Shown here: positions 23,000 to 33,890 of the stretch, piece by piece
Layout: the number at the start of each line of letters is the position of its first letter
How positions within the stretch are numbered: the stretch's first letter is position 1
Assembly (NCBI RefSeq): GCF_963169125.1
Contig: NC_084802.1
Location: forward strand, 23,033,107-23,097,106
Reading direction: 5' to 3'
DNA: 64,000 bases
Source of the DNA: Humulus lupulus
Lineage: Eukaryota > Streptophyta > Magnoliopsida > Rosales > Cannabaceae
Made by a program: the position numbers and the translations under genes
Notes under the pieces: generated by a model
Told to the model about the DNA's origin: nothing
What the model saw: the letters and a program-made list of their open reading frames with translations, nothing else
The model's database searches: none

Positions 23000-24581
23000 T
23001 CTCTACTATATATATATATGCACGGATGCCCTTAGTCATCCTTTTTTTTGTTTTATTCTTGTTTTGTCTTTTTCTTTCAATTTCTTTTTTTGAATATTTC
23101 TTTCAATTTTTTACAAAATATTAACATTATTATAATATGATATATAATATTAACATTATAATATAATATATATTAGTTAATATCATATTACATATTTTAC
23201 AAAATATCATATTATTTTTTTTATAATATTTTCTTTTTAAATTTAATAAATAAAATTTGTACTCTATACGTTATAATTTTTTTTAAAAATTAACATTATG
23301 AAATGATATATGTTCTTTAATTATTTACTATCATATTTTATATTTTTAAAAATATCATATTGCAATATCTAGCAAAATTATAAAAAGATATCCACCAAAC
23401 GTAATTTTAATTAGGATTATTTTTATTAAAATCATACTATTTGTACAAAAAATATATTAATTTCATATTAATTATAAACAAATATATAACAATTTTATAG
23501 AATTATTTTGAAAATAATAAAGAAGAAATAGTATTTTATGATTATTTTCTTAAGGCAAATGTGATCATTCATTTTATTTACCTGTTATTGTTTTCTTTTT
23601 CTTTTAATTTAATTATTTTTATATTATTAAAACTATGTAATGTGTATTAACTTTTGCTGGATATGTATGTTATTGTATGTGTATCATAAAATCAGAGGAG
23701 TGGCAAAATACATAATAATAATAATAATAATAATATCTTAAATTCAATAAGTAACACAGTCAATTCAATTTTCAAGCCCAAGAGATTTTTTTTATTAATC
23801 ATGAACTATTTGTTTATATTATTATTTACTTTCTTCACTTACAAGAATTCAAAACAAAAATATATTTATCTATTTATTTATTTTTAAATCACTTTTATTC
23901 TTCAGACAATAAACAAAATACTAGAGAAATAGTAACAATGTTAACGGGTTGCTCGTGCCTTAGGTATATATGCGTGGATGCGGTAAGTCATTCTTCTTTT
24001 TTGTTTTTTTCTTAATTTGTTTTTTATGTTAAATAGTATATATATAATATAAACTGATCTATATTATGTTATTCGTAATTGTATATGCATAATATACATT
24101 ATATTGTATTAAGTGTACGGGGTTATTTTTCTTTTTTGTTTTTTTCTTAATTTATTTTTTCTATTAACCAATATATATAATATACACTAATTATATCATT
24201 CGTAGTTGTATATGCACAATATACAATATAGTATCTATATGTATAAATTTAATATGTATGATTATATTGTATTTAGTCCATTGCATTTATATAGTAATAT
24301 AATAAAAGACTATCATCATTTATTGAATATTAATACATACGAATGCAACGTGATTTAATGCATGTGAAAGTTACACGTATTGATAGACTTGTTGCTCGAG
24401 TCATACTATGCTGGTGTGTTGATTACTCATATACGGTCATCCTTCTTTTTATAAACAAAAAATAAATTATTAACTGTGAACTATTTATTTATATTATTAT
24501 TTTTATAAAGAGTAAAACGTAAGAAAAAAATAACACTGGTACCGGGTTACTCGTGCCTTTGGCTAGAGCCCTTCTCACTAG
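23000..24581 (+). mobile_element. Helitron candidate (non-autonomous), 1.58 kb
   Basis: The 5' end reads A|TCTCTACTATATATATATG. The 3' end reads TTTGGCTAGAGCCCTTCTC followed by ACTAG|T. GGCTAGAGCC forms a short hairpin 11 bases before CTAG. Insertion between A and T, a 5' TC, a 3' CTAG and a subterminal hairpin are the Helitron signature (family knowledge). There is no Rep/helicase ORF, so it would be non-autonomous. Similar end motifs recur inside near 23942-23990 and 24385, which suggests nested or repeated ends. The hairpin is short, so the call is moderate. Confidence 0.55.
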
Positions 24582-24739
24582 TAAATATATATATATTTAT
24601 TATTGTATGAATATTCTTTCAACGAAGTGAGGTGTATCACCGGCTTTATTTATTTTATATATTTTTTTAATTAAAATCTGACACAGCCTATGATCTATGT
24701 GGAGAATGAGTAATAAACGAGGGATAGCATATAGGGATG

Positions 24740-25188
24740 CACTTTTTTTTTTCAAGGGGATGGGGCCCCGCAGGTACTTGCTTTTAATGGGACAGTGAAT
24801 CCTTGTCTAAATGAGGAATGAAGATAATTTTTAATTCTCGAATGTTAAATAGAGTGGTGATAGGGATAGCACTCACTGCTCTGACAGGGTCCCGTTTATT
24901 TTTTTATATATATTTTTATAATATTTTATATATTTCTTTATGTGTTATTGTAGTATAGTAGTAATTTTTTTAATATTTTAAATAATAAATATTATGAAAT
25001 ATTTTAATTTACATATAATTTATGACTTTTATTTTAAAATTAATTTTTTAAATAAATAGGTTCTCCGTAGGGATTCCCTGCCCCAATAGGAAATTCCTCA
25101 CCCCACCCCACCCCCGATGGGGAATAAGCGGGGATGGGGATGGGGGGAACACTCCTTGCCAATTCACCGCCCCGTGTGCATCACTAAT
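24740..25188. mobile_element. hAT-like MITE with GGGGATGGGG/CCCC blocks
   Basis: The left end TAGGGATGCAC and the reversed right end TAGTGATGCACACGGGGCGG are inverted. GC-rich blocks (GGGGATGGGGCCCCGCAGG near 24760, CCCCACCCCACCCCCGATGG near 25096) flank an AT-rich core. The TAGGGATG..GGGGCGG end style is common among plant hAT MITEs. The target duplication is unclear. Confidence 0.6.
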
Positions 25189-25346
25189 AACAACAACACC
25201 ACGACCAATAAGGAACAAATACCTATGTATATATATGAGTTCGAACTATGCACCTCTTTCACAAAGAATGGGTGCGCCAGTAGTTGAGTGATTATGTTTA
25301 TGTGTATGATAATAAATTAAGAATGCTAAGAATTTTTATGGATCCT

Positions 25347-25540
25347 TTGGCAAAATGACTTAATTTTTAAAATTATTTGGTACTTTGGCCTAGCTTCGAT
25401 AATTTTTTGCAAAATGACATCTGACACTCTAGATAGCTGGTCAAAATTTTAGACAGAGACTATTTTGCAAAAAATTATCAAAACAAGGTCAGAGTGCAAA
25501 ATGACTTAAAAAATATCATTTTCACCAATTACTCTATTTT
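25347..25540. mobile_element. Short palindromic MITE-like element
   Basis: CAAAATGACTTAATTTTT at the left and AAAATGACTTAAAAAATATC at the right flank an inner inverted repeat: GATAATTTTTTGCAAAATGA against the reverse of TTTTGCAAAAAATTATC. Length is about 190 bp. No ORF. Confidence 0.6.
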
Positions 25541-25922
25541 ATTTTATGCTTTTTTTGTGTGCACATAATTGACAAGTGAGGTAATTAATATATTTTATAA
25601 ATAAATAAAATAAAATTCAGGTTGAATATCACTGCACTTTCTTTATATTCATCATAATGAATAATCTTGTATGAATGTAAATGGTTATAACTTATAAACT
25701 TATACTTAATTGTTTTGAAATTGTGTGATATAATGGAAATCTTTAGGAAGTTTTTCTTATTTAGAAAGTTAGTTTATTTTGTTTTACACCACTTTCAATA
25801 TTTAGAATGTTTTCTACATTTTTTTTGTTAAGGAGCACCAATGATGTCCAACACCACTTTACATGACATATATTGTTATTGGTACAATTTAGTATCACGT
25901 TTCACATCTTTTAATTCAAAAT

Positions 25923-26109
25923 TATTAACATCCACTTAACTGTAATTGGTTTCAGTTAGTTAGTTTCTATTAATTAGCTCTAAGTTGTTACATAGTTATT
26001 TAAATGCAACTAACCTCATTTTGGTCATGTATTATCGTATATATTAAGCTCAGTATATCTTTGTAAAGACAATGATTCTTTCAATAAAATCAATTTTTGT
26101 TTTCTAATA
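25923..26109 (+). repeat. 5' LTR of the plus-strand Copia
   Basis: Runs from TATTAACATCC to TTTTCTAATA. It matches 32450-32583 plus 33754-33813. The terminal dinucleotides are TA..TA rather than TG..CA, consistent with mutation. Confidence 0.85.
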
Positions 26110-26122
26110 TGGTATCATATGC
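26110..26122 (+). other. Primer binding site (initiator tRNA-Met)
   Basis: TGGTATCATATGC follows the LTR. It matches TGGTATCAGAGC with two differences. Confidence 0.8.
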
Positions 26123-26951
26123 AAACTAATTCATTCACCAATTTCATGGCACGAACTAGGGATTCTGCAAAAACCAATTCAGGCAACCCCAACGTCACTT
26201 TGCCTTCCTCAAATCCAACTGTGCCAACATCAAATCCGACGACGTCGGCTTCCTTCTCCACTGCTCAGATCGTTGCTATGCCGCCATCGAATCTGACGGG
26301 TTCAACTAGCTTCATCTTCTGCTTCGACCGTCGAGAGCACTGGTGCTCTAGCCTCTGCAACAAATCGTTGTTCTCCTCTTCAAACAAATGATCTCCCTTC
26401 TCAATGTGAGCGCAATCCGTATCACATCAGAACTATCGAATATCCCAATTTTCTTATTGTTTCCAAACCCTTAATCCATCAAGAAAATTTTCAATCATGG
26501 AAAAGATGAGCCTTCATCTACATTGTTGCCAAGAACAAAACATCTTTCATTGATGGGTCTCTTCCTCCTCCACCCATCATCGATTCCAATTACTCTGCTT
26601 GGGTCCAATGCAATAACACGGTCATGGCTTGGATCTTGCAATCTGTTTCTCAAGAAATTGCAGCAAGCATAATGTTCCAAGAATGAGCAGTAGACATATG
26701 GAATAATCTCCATGACAGATTCAATCAAGGTAATGTTTCCTTGCATTTTTTAATTGCAAACTTCTCTTCATAGTATCAAACTAGGTGACAACAATGTGAA
26801 TACATACTTCACTCAACTCAAATCTCTTTGGGATGAACTCAAAGAATACCAGCCCATCACTCCCTGCAATTGTGGCTGTAAATGTGTTCCATATGTCATT
26901 TAGCTAAGCAAAAAATGCTTCATTTTCAATCACATAATAAAATGGCTATTT
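26119..26951 (+). pseudogene. Copia gag and end of GAG-pre-integrase domain
   Basis: A 90-codon open frame at 26119-26391 starts in a Ser/Thr/Pro/Asn-rich N-terminus. After frameshifts the gag core can be read from about 26460 to 26860 (ENFQSWKR-like, then NLHDRFNQG and YFTQLKSLWDELKEYQPITP). It ends in CNCGCKC, then directly HLAKQKMLHFQSHNKM, which belongs to the end of the GAG-pre-integrase domain. The zinc knuckle and protease are thus deleted. The frame then runs into an inserted solo LTR and resumes after it in integrase. Confidence 0.75.
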
Positions 26952-28390
26952 GTAATAACCAAGGTTATTATTTTTTTGTAAGCTCCTTAATTATGACCTT
27001 AGGTTATTTTTATGTTATAGTTTATACTTGAGTGGTAGAATTAGAAAGATTGCTTTAGAATTATTTTTTTTATTATAAGCTATGATTTTATGACTTAGTA
27101 AATAATTATATATGGATAATTATAATTATTATGGTTAGTATTTATAGAGTTGTATTTGCTTTATGGAACTTAGAATCATATGGTTAAATTAGTATATAGT
27201 TTTCTTTAAGGAAATAAGAATTTATAAAATATGTACACATATTATTGGTGATATATGTTGTGTACATGTGACATTAATTTGGGTCCCAACTATTTGAAAA
27301 AAAAATACTAAGCATGGTCGATATACTATAAGGAATAGCTAGTTGAATTTTTTTTACAAAAATTAAATAATAGGTGGCATGAAAAGCTTGTAGCGAGGAA
27401 TCAAGTTTTTACTTGGTTGAAGACCAAGTATAGGTGGCGTGGAGCACGATGGAATTAAGTAAACTATGTGTCAATATGAAAGCTAGTAAAGTGGAGCTAG
27501 AAAGACGAAGCTTATGAGAGTAAAAAAAACTAAATAGAGAGTTTAGGTGATAATTGAAGCTTGTTGATACAATTTGAATTTGAAAATGCTTAAGTGTATG
27601 CATGGGAAACTGAGAAGGAAACCAATGGAGACTTTGACTATATTTTGTTACATAAGAGTGTAAGTAGCATCAAGGGAGAGATTATAGCATTTGAATAGGT
27701 AGAAGGAAGGGCGGGCGAAACCACCAAAGGAGAGGGAATTTCAAATTTTAAAAACTTGTTGAATGGAGAAGATTAAGGAAGGGAGTTGAGACCTAGAACC
27801 TATAAATAAAGCCTTATACCTCTTCATTTTTAACACACTCAAAGCTTACAAGCTCTCATATTTTCGAAATTTTCTAAGAAATATTGTGCTCTCTCAAAGT
27901 TCTCCCATTTTGCTCACAAATACCCATATAGTCGAAATCTCCAAAGGACACTAGTGGTGTTCAAACTCTTCTTCTTTTTCTTTTAAGTTGAAACCTAGCC
28001 TCATCACCATCACCATCATAAATCCCCCACTTGACCGAAATAAACTAAGCCCAAATAATCATTTATATAGTCGAAATACCATAAGCATATTAAGGTTCAA
28101 ACTCGAGTTGTTTTAAAGATAGTCGTTGTTCTCGGAGGCTCAGGACATTAAGATAATTTCTAGGGTGAATGTATGGTTTCTACGAGGTTTTAGATTTTGG
28201 CATTTAGTTACTATTATAGATTCTAATTTAGTCTTTAATTTTTACGAATAAGGTGTTGGATGCAATCCATTAAAATTACAAGCAATCTCTCTACTCTTTT
28301 TCTCCACACTCAAGGTAAGAAAAATTAGATAGAACTAGATTATGATCTTAAGCAAATGCTATGACCCTAACGTTTCAGGTACAAGAAGAT

Positions 28391-28480
28391 AAGTGTGGAT
28401 GGACCTAAGTGATTTCCAAAAATTTATGATGGACCTAAGTGACATCCAAAACTGTATGACAAACCTAAGTGATGTCTAGA
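28391..28480. repeat. Short tandem repeat, about 38-bp unit
   Basis: Three degenerate copies of ATGGACCTAAGTGATTTCCA-like sequence within the solo LTR. Confidence 0.7.
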
Positions 28481-28571
28481 GTGCTCGGATGCCCAAACCC
28501 TTTATAAGCATTTTATCTATACTTGACTGATTCGTTATCATAACTATTATGGTTATGATTTCTATTAAGTT

Positions 28572-29359
28572 TGTTGTACCCAGTTTTCGAGCCATGTTAA
28601 ATATGACCTCGAAAGCTGGATTCGCAGCAAATGAACTCGTACAGTTTGAAGTATGCTCCAGGATTAAATATCGAGCCTGCAAAACTGAGACGGCCTCGAT
28701 TGTGGGACCTCGAAATATTTACGATCTCGAAAGGCAGCTCCTAGACGCATCTGTCCTCAGGGATGACCTCGGATCAGGAGTTCCGAGCCTGACGCGTGTA
28801 CGATCTCGAAGGCCATGTGACCTCGGGAGATGTCATTAGCTCGAAAGCTGATGAGAAACCTGGGAGGCTAAGGTCTTGGAGATATAAGATTTTGAATATC
28901 TATAAGTGTTATCCTCAAGGGACGCAGTCTGTCTTTATTGTTGTAAATCCCATAATATCATGGGATATTATTTGGTTAGTTATACGCCCCCTGGTCTTCA
29001 GGGGACGTTTCCTTTTATATCTGATTATAGGCATTTAAAGCCATTTATTTTATTTACACAAAAAGAGTAACTACCCAAAATATGTGGGATAGTATTCTGC
29101 AGCCTTCTCTATAAATAGAGAGGTCATGCACCATTGTAATGGACCGAAATTCTGAACCTTGAGAGAAAACTCTGAAGAATTCATGCTTAAGAATTTTCAG
29201 AGATAATCTTGAGTTTAATAACAAAGACTCGTGGACTAGGCAGATTTAACTGCTGAACCACGTAAAAATCGTGTGTTTGTGTTGTTATATTTTAATTGGC
29301 CATTATCAGTTATTGTTTACGTGCTCTCCTTTCACTGTTGACGAAAAACGGCGTCAACA
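28572..29359 (+). mobile_element. Solo LTR, gypsy family 2 (copy 2), TSD AAGTT
   Basis: Starts TGTTGTACCC and ends CGGCGTCAACA. AAGTT lies at 28567-28571 and 29360-29364. A TATA box CTCTATAAATAGAGAG lies near 29108. The GACTCGTGGACTAGGCAG motif is shared with 6758-7529. The repeated ACCTCGAAA/CTCGAAAG words in U3 are also shared. Confidence 0.9.
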
Positions 29360-29855
29360 AAGTTTATGATTAAGAATTTAGATTTGTGTAGATTGGTATG
29401 ATAGTGTTCTTTATAAAATACTGTTGTTATAGCAATATTTAGCTTTTATGGTATTATGAACTATTTGTGACATGTATGAATGATGATTGTATGCTTGTTA
29501 TGGATGTATTTTCCTTACTCGACCTAGAAACTCACTCCTTATAGTGAAATTGTACAGATCAAGGTAATTAAAGAGATAGATGGCCGGTGGCGAGCTAGAC
29601 TTGGATAGTTGTTTGTGTATTCGTGAGGGTCATACATCTGCTGAAAGATCTAAGGCTTATGTTTTTGTTTCTTCATTAGCATATTTTTCTCGTTAAATAA
29701 TTGTTGTTGTATTTTGGATTTAAAGACATCTTTTTATTGTAAAACTGGGATCCCTTCTACTTTTTGTTATTATTCAATAAAAGGGCAACATTTTATGTTT
29801 TATGTTTCAACGCTAGTTCTCGGTATTGTATTTGTGAATAAATAAGGGGGTTACA

Positions 29856-30804
29856 CTATTGCTGTATTTGATTTGATTCATCTTGATATTTGGGGTCTAT
29901 TTCATGTTATTAGCATAGAAGGATATAAGTATTTTCTCATTATAGTTGCTGACCACACACGGTTCACTTGGATTTTTTACTCAAGCAATATATGATGTTC
30001 AGGTTATTATTCCCCAATTTTTTTTTCTTTATAGCAACTCAATATTCCATTAATATTAAAGCTATAAGGTAAAATAATGCCAAAGAACTGAATTTATCAG
30101 CTTTTTACTCCACTAAAGGCATTCAACACTTTCACTCTTGTGTTTATAAGCCTTAACAAAACTCAATAGTTGAAAGGAAGCACCAACACATACTCAATAG
30201 CTAGAGCATTTTATTTTCAATCCAACTTATATTTACCTTATTGGGGTTCATGGCTACCACTGCTGTTTATTTAATAAACAAAACACCTTTATCCCTTTTA
30301 AAATAAAATACTCCCTTTGAGCTATTTCATAATAAACCTCCATCTTATAACCATCTTTGATGCTTTGGATGTCTTGCCTTTGCTTCTACATTAAACAATA
30401 CAAGACACAAATTTTCTCCCCGTTCTAAGGCATGCATTTTCATTAAATATCCTCATGGTATGAAAGCCTACACTCTACTTGACATAGAAACTAAACAAAT
30501 TTTTATATATCAAGATGTAATGGTTTATGAGTATATTTTTCTATTTAAACAATCTCTAAATGATATGCCTACTCACACTTTATTTCCACATTCATTGCTG
30601 CCCGAAACAGAGACTTCTCATTCTATTGGCATACCTCCAAACGACCATGTTATTTCAAATAGTTCTACACAAAGCAAAGCTGTCATAACCACATCAAATG
30701 TTCCTCAATCTTCAAAATCGGTCAGACCTTTTTCTAAGCCTAAACATCTTGTCGAATATGTTTGTACTTTAGATTCAACTATTTCATATAAAACTCGCCC
30801 TTAA
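29856..30804 (+). pseudogene. Copia integrase (degenerate)
   Basis: Reading resumes after the solo LTR with FDLIHLDIWG and IVADHTRFTWIFY, the first part of the DDE core of Copia integrase (rve). The middle is full of stops. The last 114 codons (30460-30804) form a frame matching the integrase C-terminal and linker region (a FIYQDVMVYEYIFLF-like strand). DDE strand transfer cannot be intact. Confidence 0.78.
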
Positions 30805-32455
30805 TGTAATTTCTTATCTATTGTCATCACAATTTAGAGTTGTTGTTCTTTCATAAAATAACCTGCCTGAACCTAATTGTTACAAGCATGCCTCCCAAAT
30901 TCAAAAATGGATAAATGTCATGAACGATGAGTTAAAAGAATTAGGAGCAAATCATACTTGGAAACTAGTATCTCTTCCATCCGGACAACACACTATTGGC
31001 TCTAAATGGATCTAAAAAATTAAGTACATAGTTGATGGCTCTATTGAGAGATATAATGCAAGATTAGTTGCCAAAGGCTACACTCAAGAATCGAGTATTG
31101 ATTACAATGATACCTTTGCACCAGTGTCAAAATTCAATACTTTCAAATTACTTCTTGCACTTTCAACAGTTAAAAATTGGTCTCTATATCAATTAAACAT
31201 CAATAATACTTTCCTTCATGGAGATTTACATGAAGATGTGTATATGAAATTCCCTGAGGGATATCAACCAAAAGGGACACTACCACATAATGTTGTAAGT
31301 TAACCAATAGTCTATATGGCTTAAAACAAGCCTATAGACAGTGGTATAACATACTCAACTCATATCTTTTACATAATGGTTTCAACCATTCCAAATTCGA
31401 CCATTCTTTTTTTTTTTTTTTAAATAATTCGGGTACTTTCATTGCTTATTGGTTTATGTAGATGATATAGTTATTGCTTCTAATAATGATGTGGTTGTCA
31501 CTGCTTTTAAACAACAATTGAATTCAGCTTTTCAAATAAAAGATCTCAGTCCCCTCAGATTTTTTTTTGGGATTAGAGATTGGTCGATCTTCTAGTGGCA
31601 TATTCGTGTTGCAACGACCTTTTACCTTACAATTGTTGACTAACACAGGTTATTTAGGAGCTAGAACATCTTCTACACCTATGGAACCAAATTGCAAACT
31701 CAACAACGATGAAGGTGAACTCTTACTTGATCCAACAACATATAGAAGTTTGATTGGTAAACTTATCTATCTAACAATCACTAGGCCTGATATTTCATTT
31801 GTTGTACATAGGTTAAGTTAATACTTAACTTCTCCGAGAACTCCTTACCCACAATCTGCTTATCGAATCCTACAGTACCTCAAAGGCACATCTGGACAAG
31901 GCTCAAACTCATCCTTCTTTAAATGCTTATGTTGAGACTAAATTTTCTGATGCAAATTCAGCTTAAAATATTTTTAAATGTGATTAGGTAACTTGTGTAG
32001 ACACTAGGCGCTCAACATCTGGCTATTGTGTATTTCTTGGTAAATCACTCATCTCATGGAAATAAAAAGAGCAACCCACTATTTCTAGATCCTCAGTTGA
32101 AGCTGAATATAGGGCTATGGAAAATGCTACATGTGATATTACTTGGTTGCTCAATCTTCTTCAAGACTTTGGCATCTCTCACAACAAATCAGCTATTTTA
32201 TATTGTGACAATAGTGCTGCTATACACATTTCTGAAAACCCAATTTTCCATGTGTGGACCAAGCATGTTGACATTGATTGTCATTTTGTTAGAGAAAAAG
32301 TTCAAGCCCGATCACTCAAGCTCATTCATGTCCCTTCAAAATGCAACCTAGTGGACATTCTGACCAAACCTCTCTTTCCTACCCAATTCAATGATTTTAT
32401 TATCCAAGATGAATGTAAAAATCTTATACATTTCATCTTGAGGGAGGTGCATTAA
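30805..32455 (+). pseudogene. Copia reverse transcriptase and RNase H (degenerate)
   Basis: RT can be traced through WKLVSLPSGQ-like and ARLVAKGYTQE blocks near 31050, then VDDIVIAS near 31455 (YxDD box region, disturbed by an A/T run and frameshift). Open parts then carry GLEIGRSSSGIFVLQRPF, TITRPDISFVVHRLS and the RNase H motif YCDNSAAIHISENP. The end is near REVH-stop at 32455. Frameshifts near 31415 and 31820 and several stops inactivate it. Confidence 0.85.
32439..32449 (+). other. Polypurine tract of the plus-strand Copia
   Basis: TTGAGGGAGGTG directly precedes the 3' LTR. Confidence 0.8.
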
Positions 32456-33813
32456 CAACCACTTACCTATAATTGGTTTCAGTTTGTTAGTTTCTATTAA
32501 TTAGCTCTTAGTTGTTACAGAGTTAGTTAAATACAACTAACCTCATTTTTGTCATGTATTCGACTTATATATTAAGTTCAGTGGGCTTGTTTGACATAAA
32601 TTTTACTTTTACTTCTAGACCTTAGAAGAAGAGAAATAAAAGTTTTAGCTTTCTAATTAGTGTTTGGATTCATATTTAAAAATAGCTTTTTTTTTTTCAT
32701 TGAAGATATTTTTTAGAGTGTTTGGTATGTTTAGTATAAAACTTTTATAAGATATATACCAAATTTATTTATGAATACATGTCGCAATTATAATATATAT
32801 AGCTATGATACAAATTCATTCATTTTTTTAATGTTTAAGCTTATTTGAAAACCAATCGTTCTAAAAAAAAATTAGATTGTATACACATGAATTAATATTG
32901 ATAGAATGATTAATAATAAAATATGATATTTTTAATTTTTTTAAAAATATAAATTAAAATTTAGAAAGAATATATTTTTTTAAATTAGGGTTAAAATACA
33001 AAAATCTGAATCTAGTTAGAACCATATTTCTTTGATATGGATTCTCGAGTCCTAATCCAAATTTCTGTGGTAGGGAAAATACTAGAAAATAATGGACAAG
33101 GAATGAAAATCCCCCTAGTTAGTTTAGTTAGGTTTAAGTCTGACGAGAATAATATTCGACAACAAGCAATTCATTTATTTTCAATCCGACTCATTTACTA
33201 TCTATAATTTGATTGACCAATCCTTGATATTGGAATGAGTTATTTTATGCGTAAAAAAGTAACAACTCTATTTTTTTGTTTTTATTTTTGAGAGTGAAAG
33301 AAATCGTATAACAATATTTTTTTTAAAAGAAACAATTTTTTTTTTTGCAGATTCAAATAGTATTACAAGATTTTTTAAGAAATCATAATTTTTTTTAAAG
33401 AAAGATAGAAATCGTATAACAAGAAACTTTTTTTTTAAGAAATCATTTTTTTTCATAAAGAAAGAAATATTATTATAATATATCGTGATATATATACATA
33501 ATTTAGGGAAAAATGTAATTTATTTTTTCTTCTTTTATAAAAAAATGGTAAAATACATATTATGAAAAATTTATTAAAAAAATAGAAAGTTTCCCGTGTT
33601 TTTTTAGATGTTCTTCATTGAGAAGCTGGTGAGTCATTGTTTCTCTAAAAAATTCTTTTAAATTAAAAAAATATTTTTCATGTCTCATCCAAACATACAT
33701 AAAAGTGACTTTAAGACTCCCAAAACTCTTCCAAAGTCATGCCAAAGAGGGTCAATATCTCTTTTTAAAGACACTTTGATTCTTTCAATAAAATCAAGAC
33801 TTGTTTTCTAATA
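32450..33813 (+). repeat. 3' LTR of the plus-strand Copia, interrupted
   Basis: Two pieces (32450-32583 and 33754-33813) match the 187-bp 5' LTR. The 1.17 kb between them is a foreign insertion. Confidence 0.85.
32584..33753. mobile_element. TIR element inside the 3' LTR of the plus-strand Copia
   Basis: The left end GGGCTTGTTTGACATAAA and the reversed right end TTGACCCTCTTTGGCATGAC are weakly inverted, in the GGGCxTGTTTGG style common among plant MITEs. It has no ORF. The insertion limits come from comparison with the intact 5' LTR. The target duplication is unresolved. Confidence 0.55.
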
Positions 33814-33890
33814 AAAATAGAATATGTGTGGTCCTGCTACTAAATTGTATCAATCAAACTAAGGTGGTGTTGGACACTGCAATGCTCTAA

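Larger units (their letters stand above)
26952..29855 (+). mobile_element. Solo LTR, TGTAA..TTACA family (copy 1), TSD CTATT
   Basis: Starts TGTAATAACC and ends GGGGGTTACA. CTATT lies at 26947-26951 and 29856-29860. It separates GAG-pre-integrase from integrase of the host Copia. Near the 3' end it has TGGGATCCC, which the two other members also carry. Its own length without the nested LTR is about 2.1 kb. There is no gag-pol inside and no second LTR was found. Confidence 0.85.
25923..33813 (+). mobile_element. Copia retrotransposon (plus strand), degenerate, TSD AAAAT
   Basis: Short LTRs (187 bp on the left) bound gag, part of GAG-pre-integrase, integrase, RT and RNase H. AAAAT lies at 25918-25922 and 33814-33818. 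A tRNA-iMet primer site follows the 5' LTR and a purine tract precedes the 3' LTR. It is interrupted by a solo LTR at 26952-29855 and by a TIR element in the 3' LTR. Many stops and frameshifts show an old inactive copy. Confidence 0.87.
25832..33887. mobile_element. Tourist-like MITE split by a Copia insertion
   Basis: Only 25832-25922 and 33814-33887 belong to the MITE; the rest is inserted Copia. The left half has GGAGCACCAATG, TGTCCAACACCACTTTA and GGTACAATTTAGTATCA. The right half reversed has GAGCATTGCAGTGTCCAACACCACCTTAG and GATACAATTTAGTAGCA. TAA borders both ends (25829-25831 and 33888-33890), as in PIF/Harbinger-type target duplications. Confidence 0.72.
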
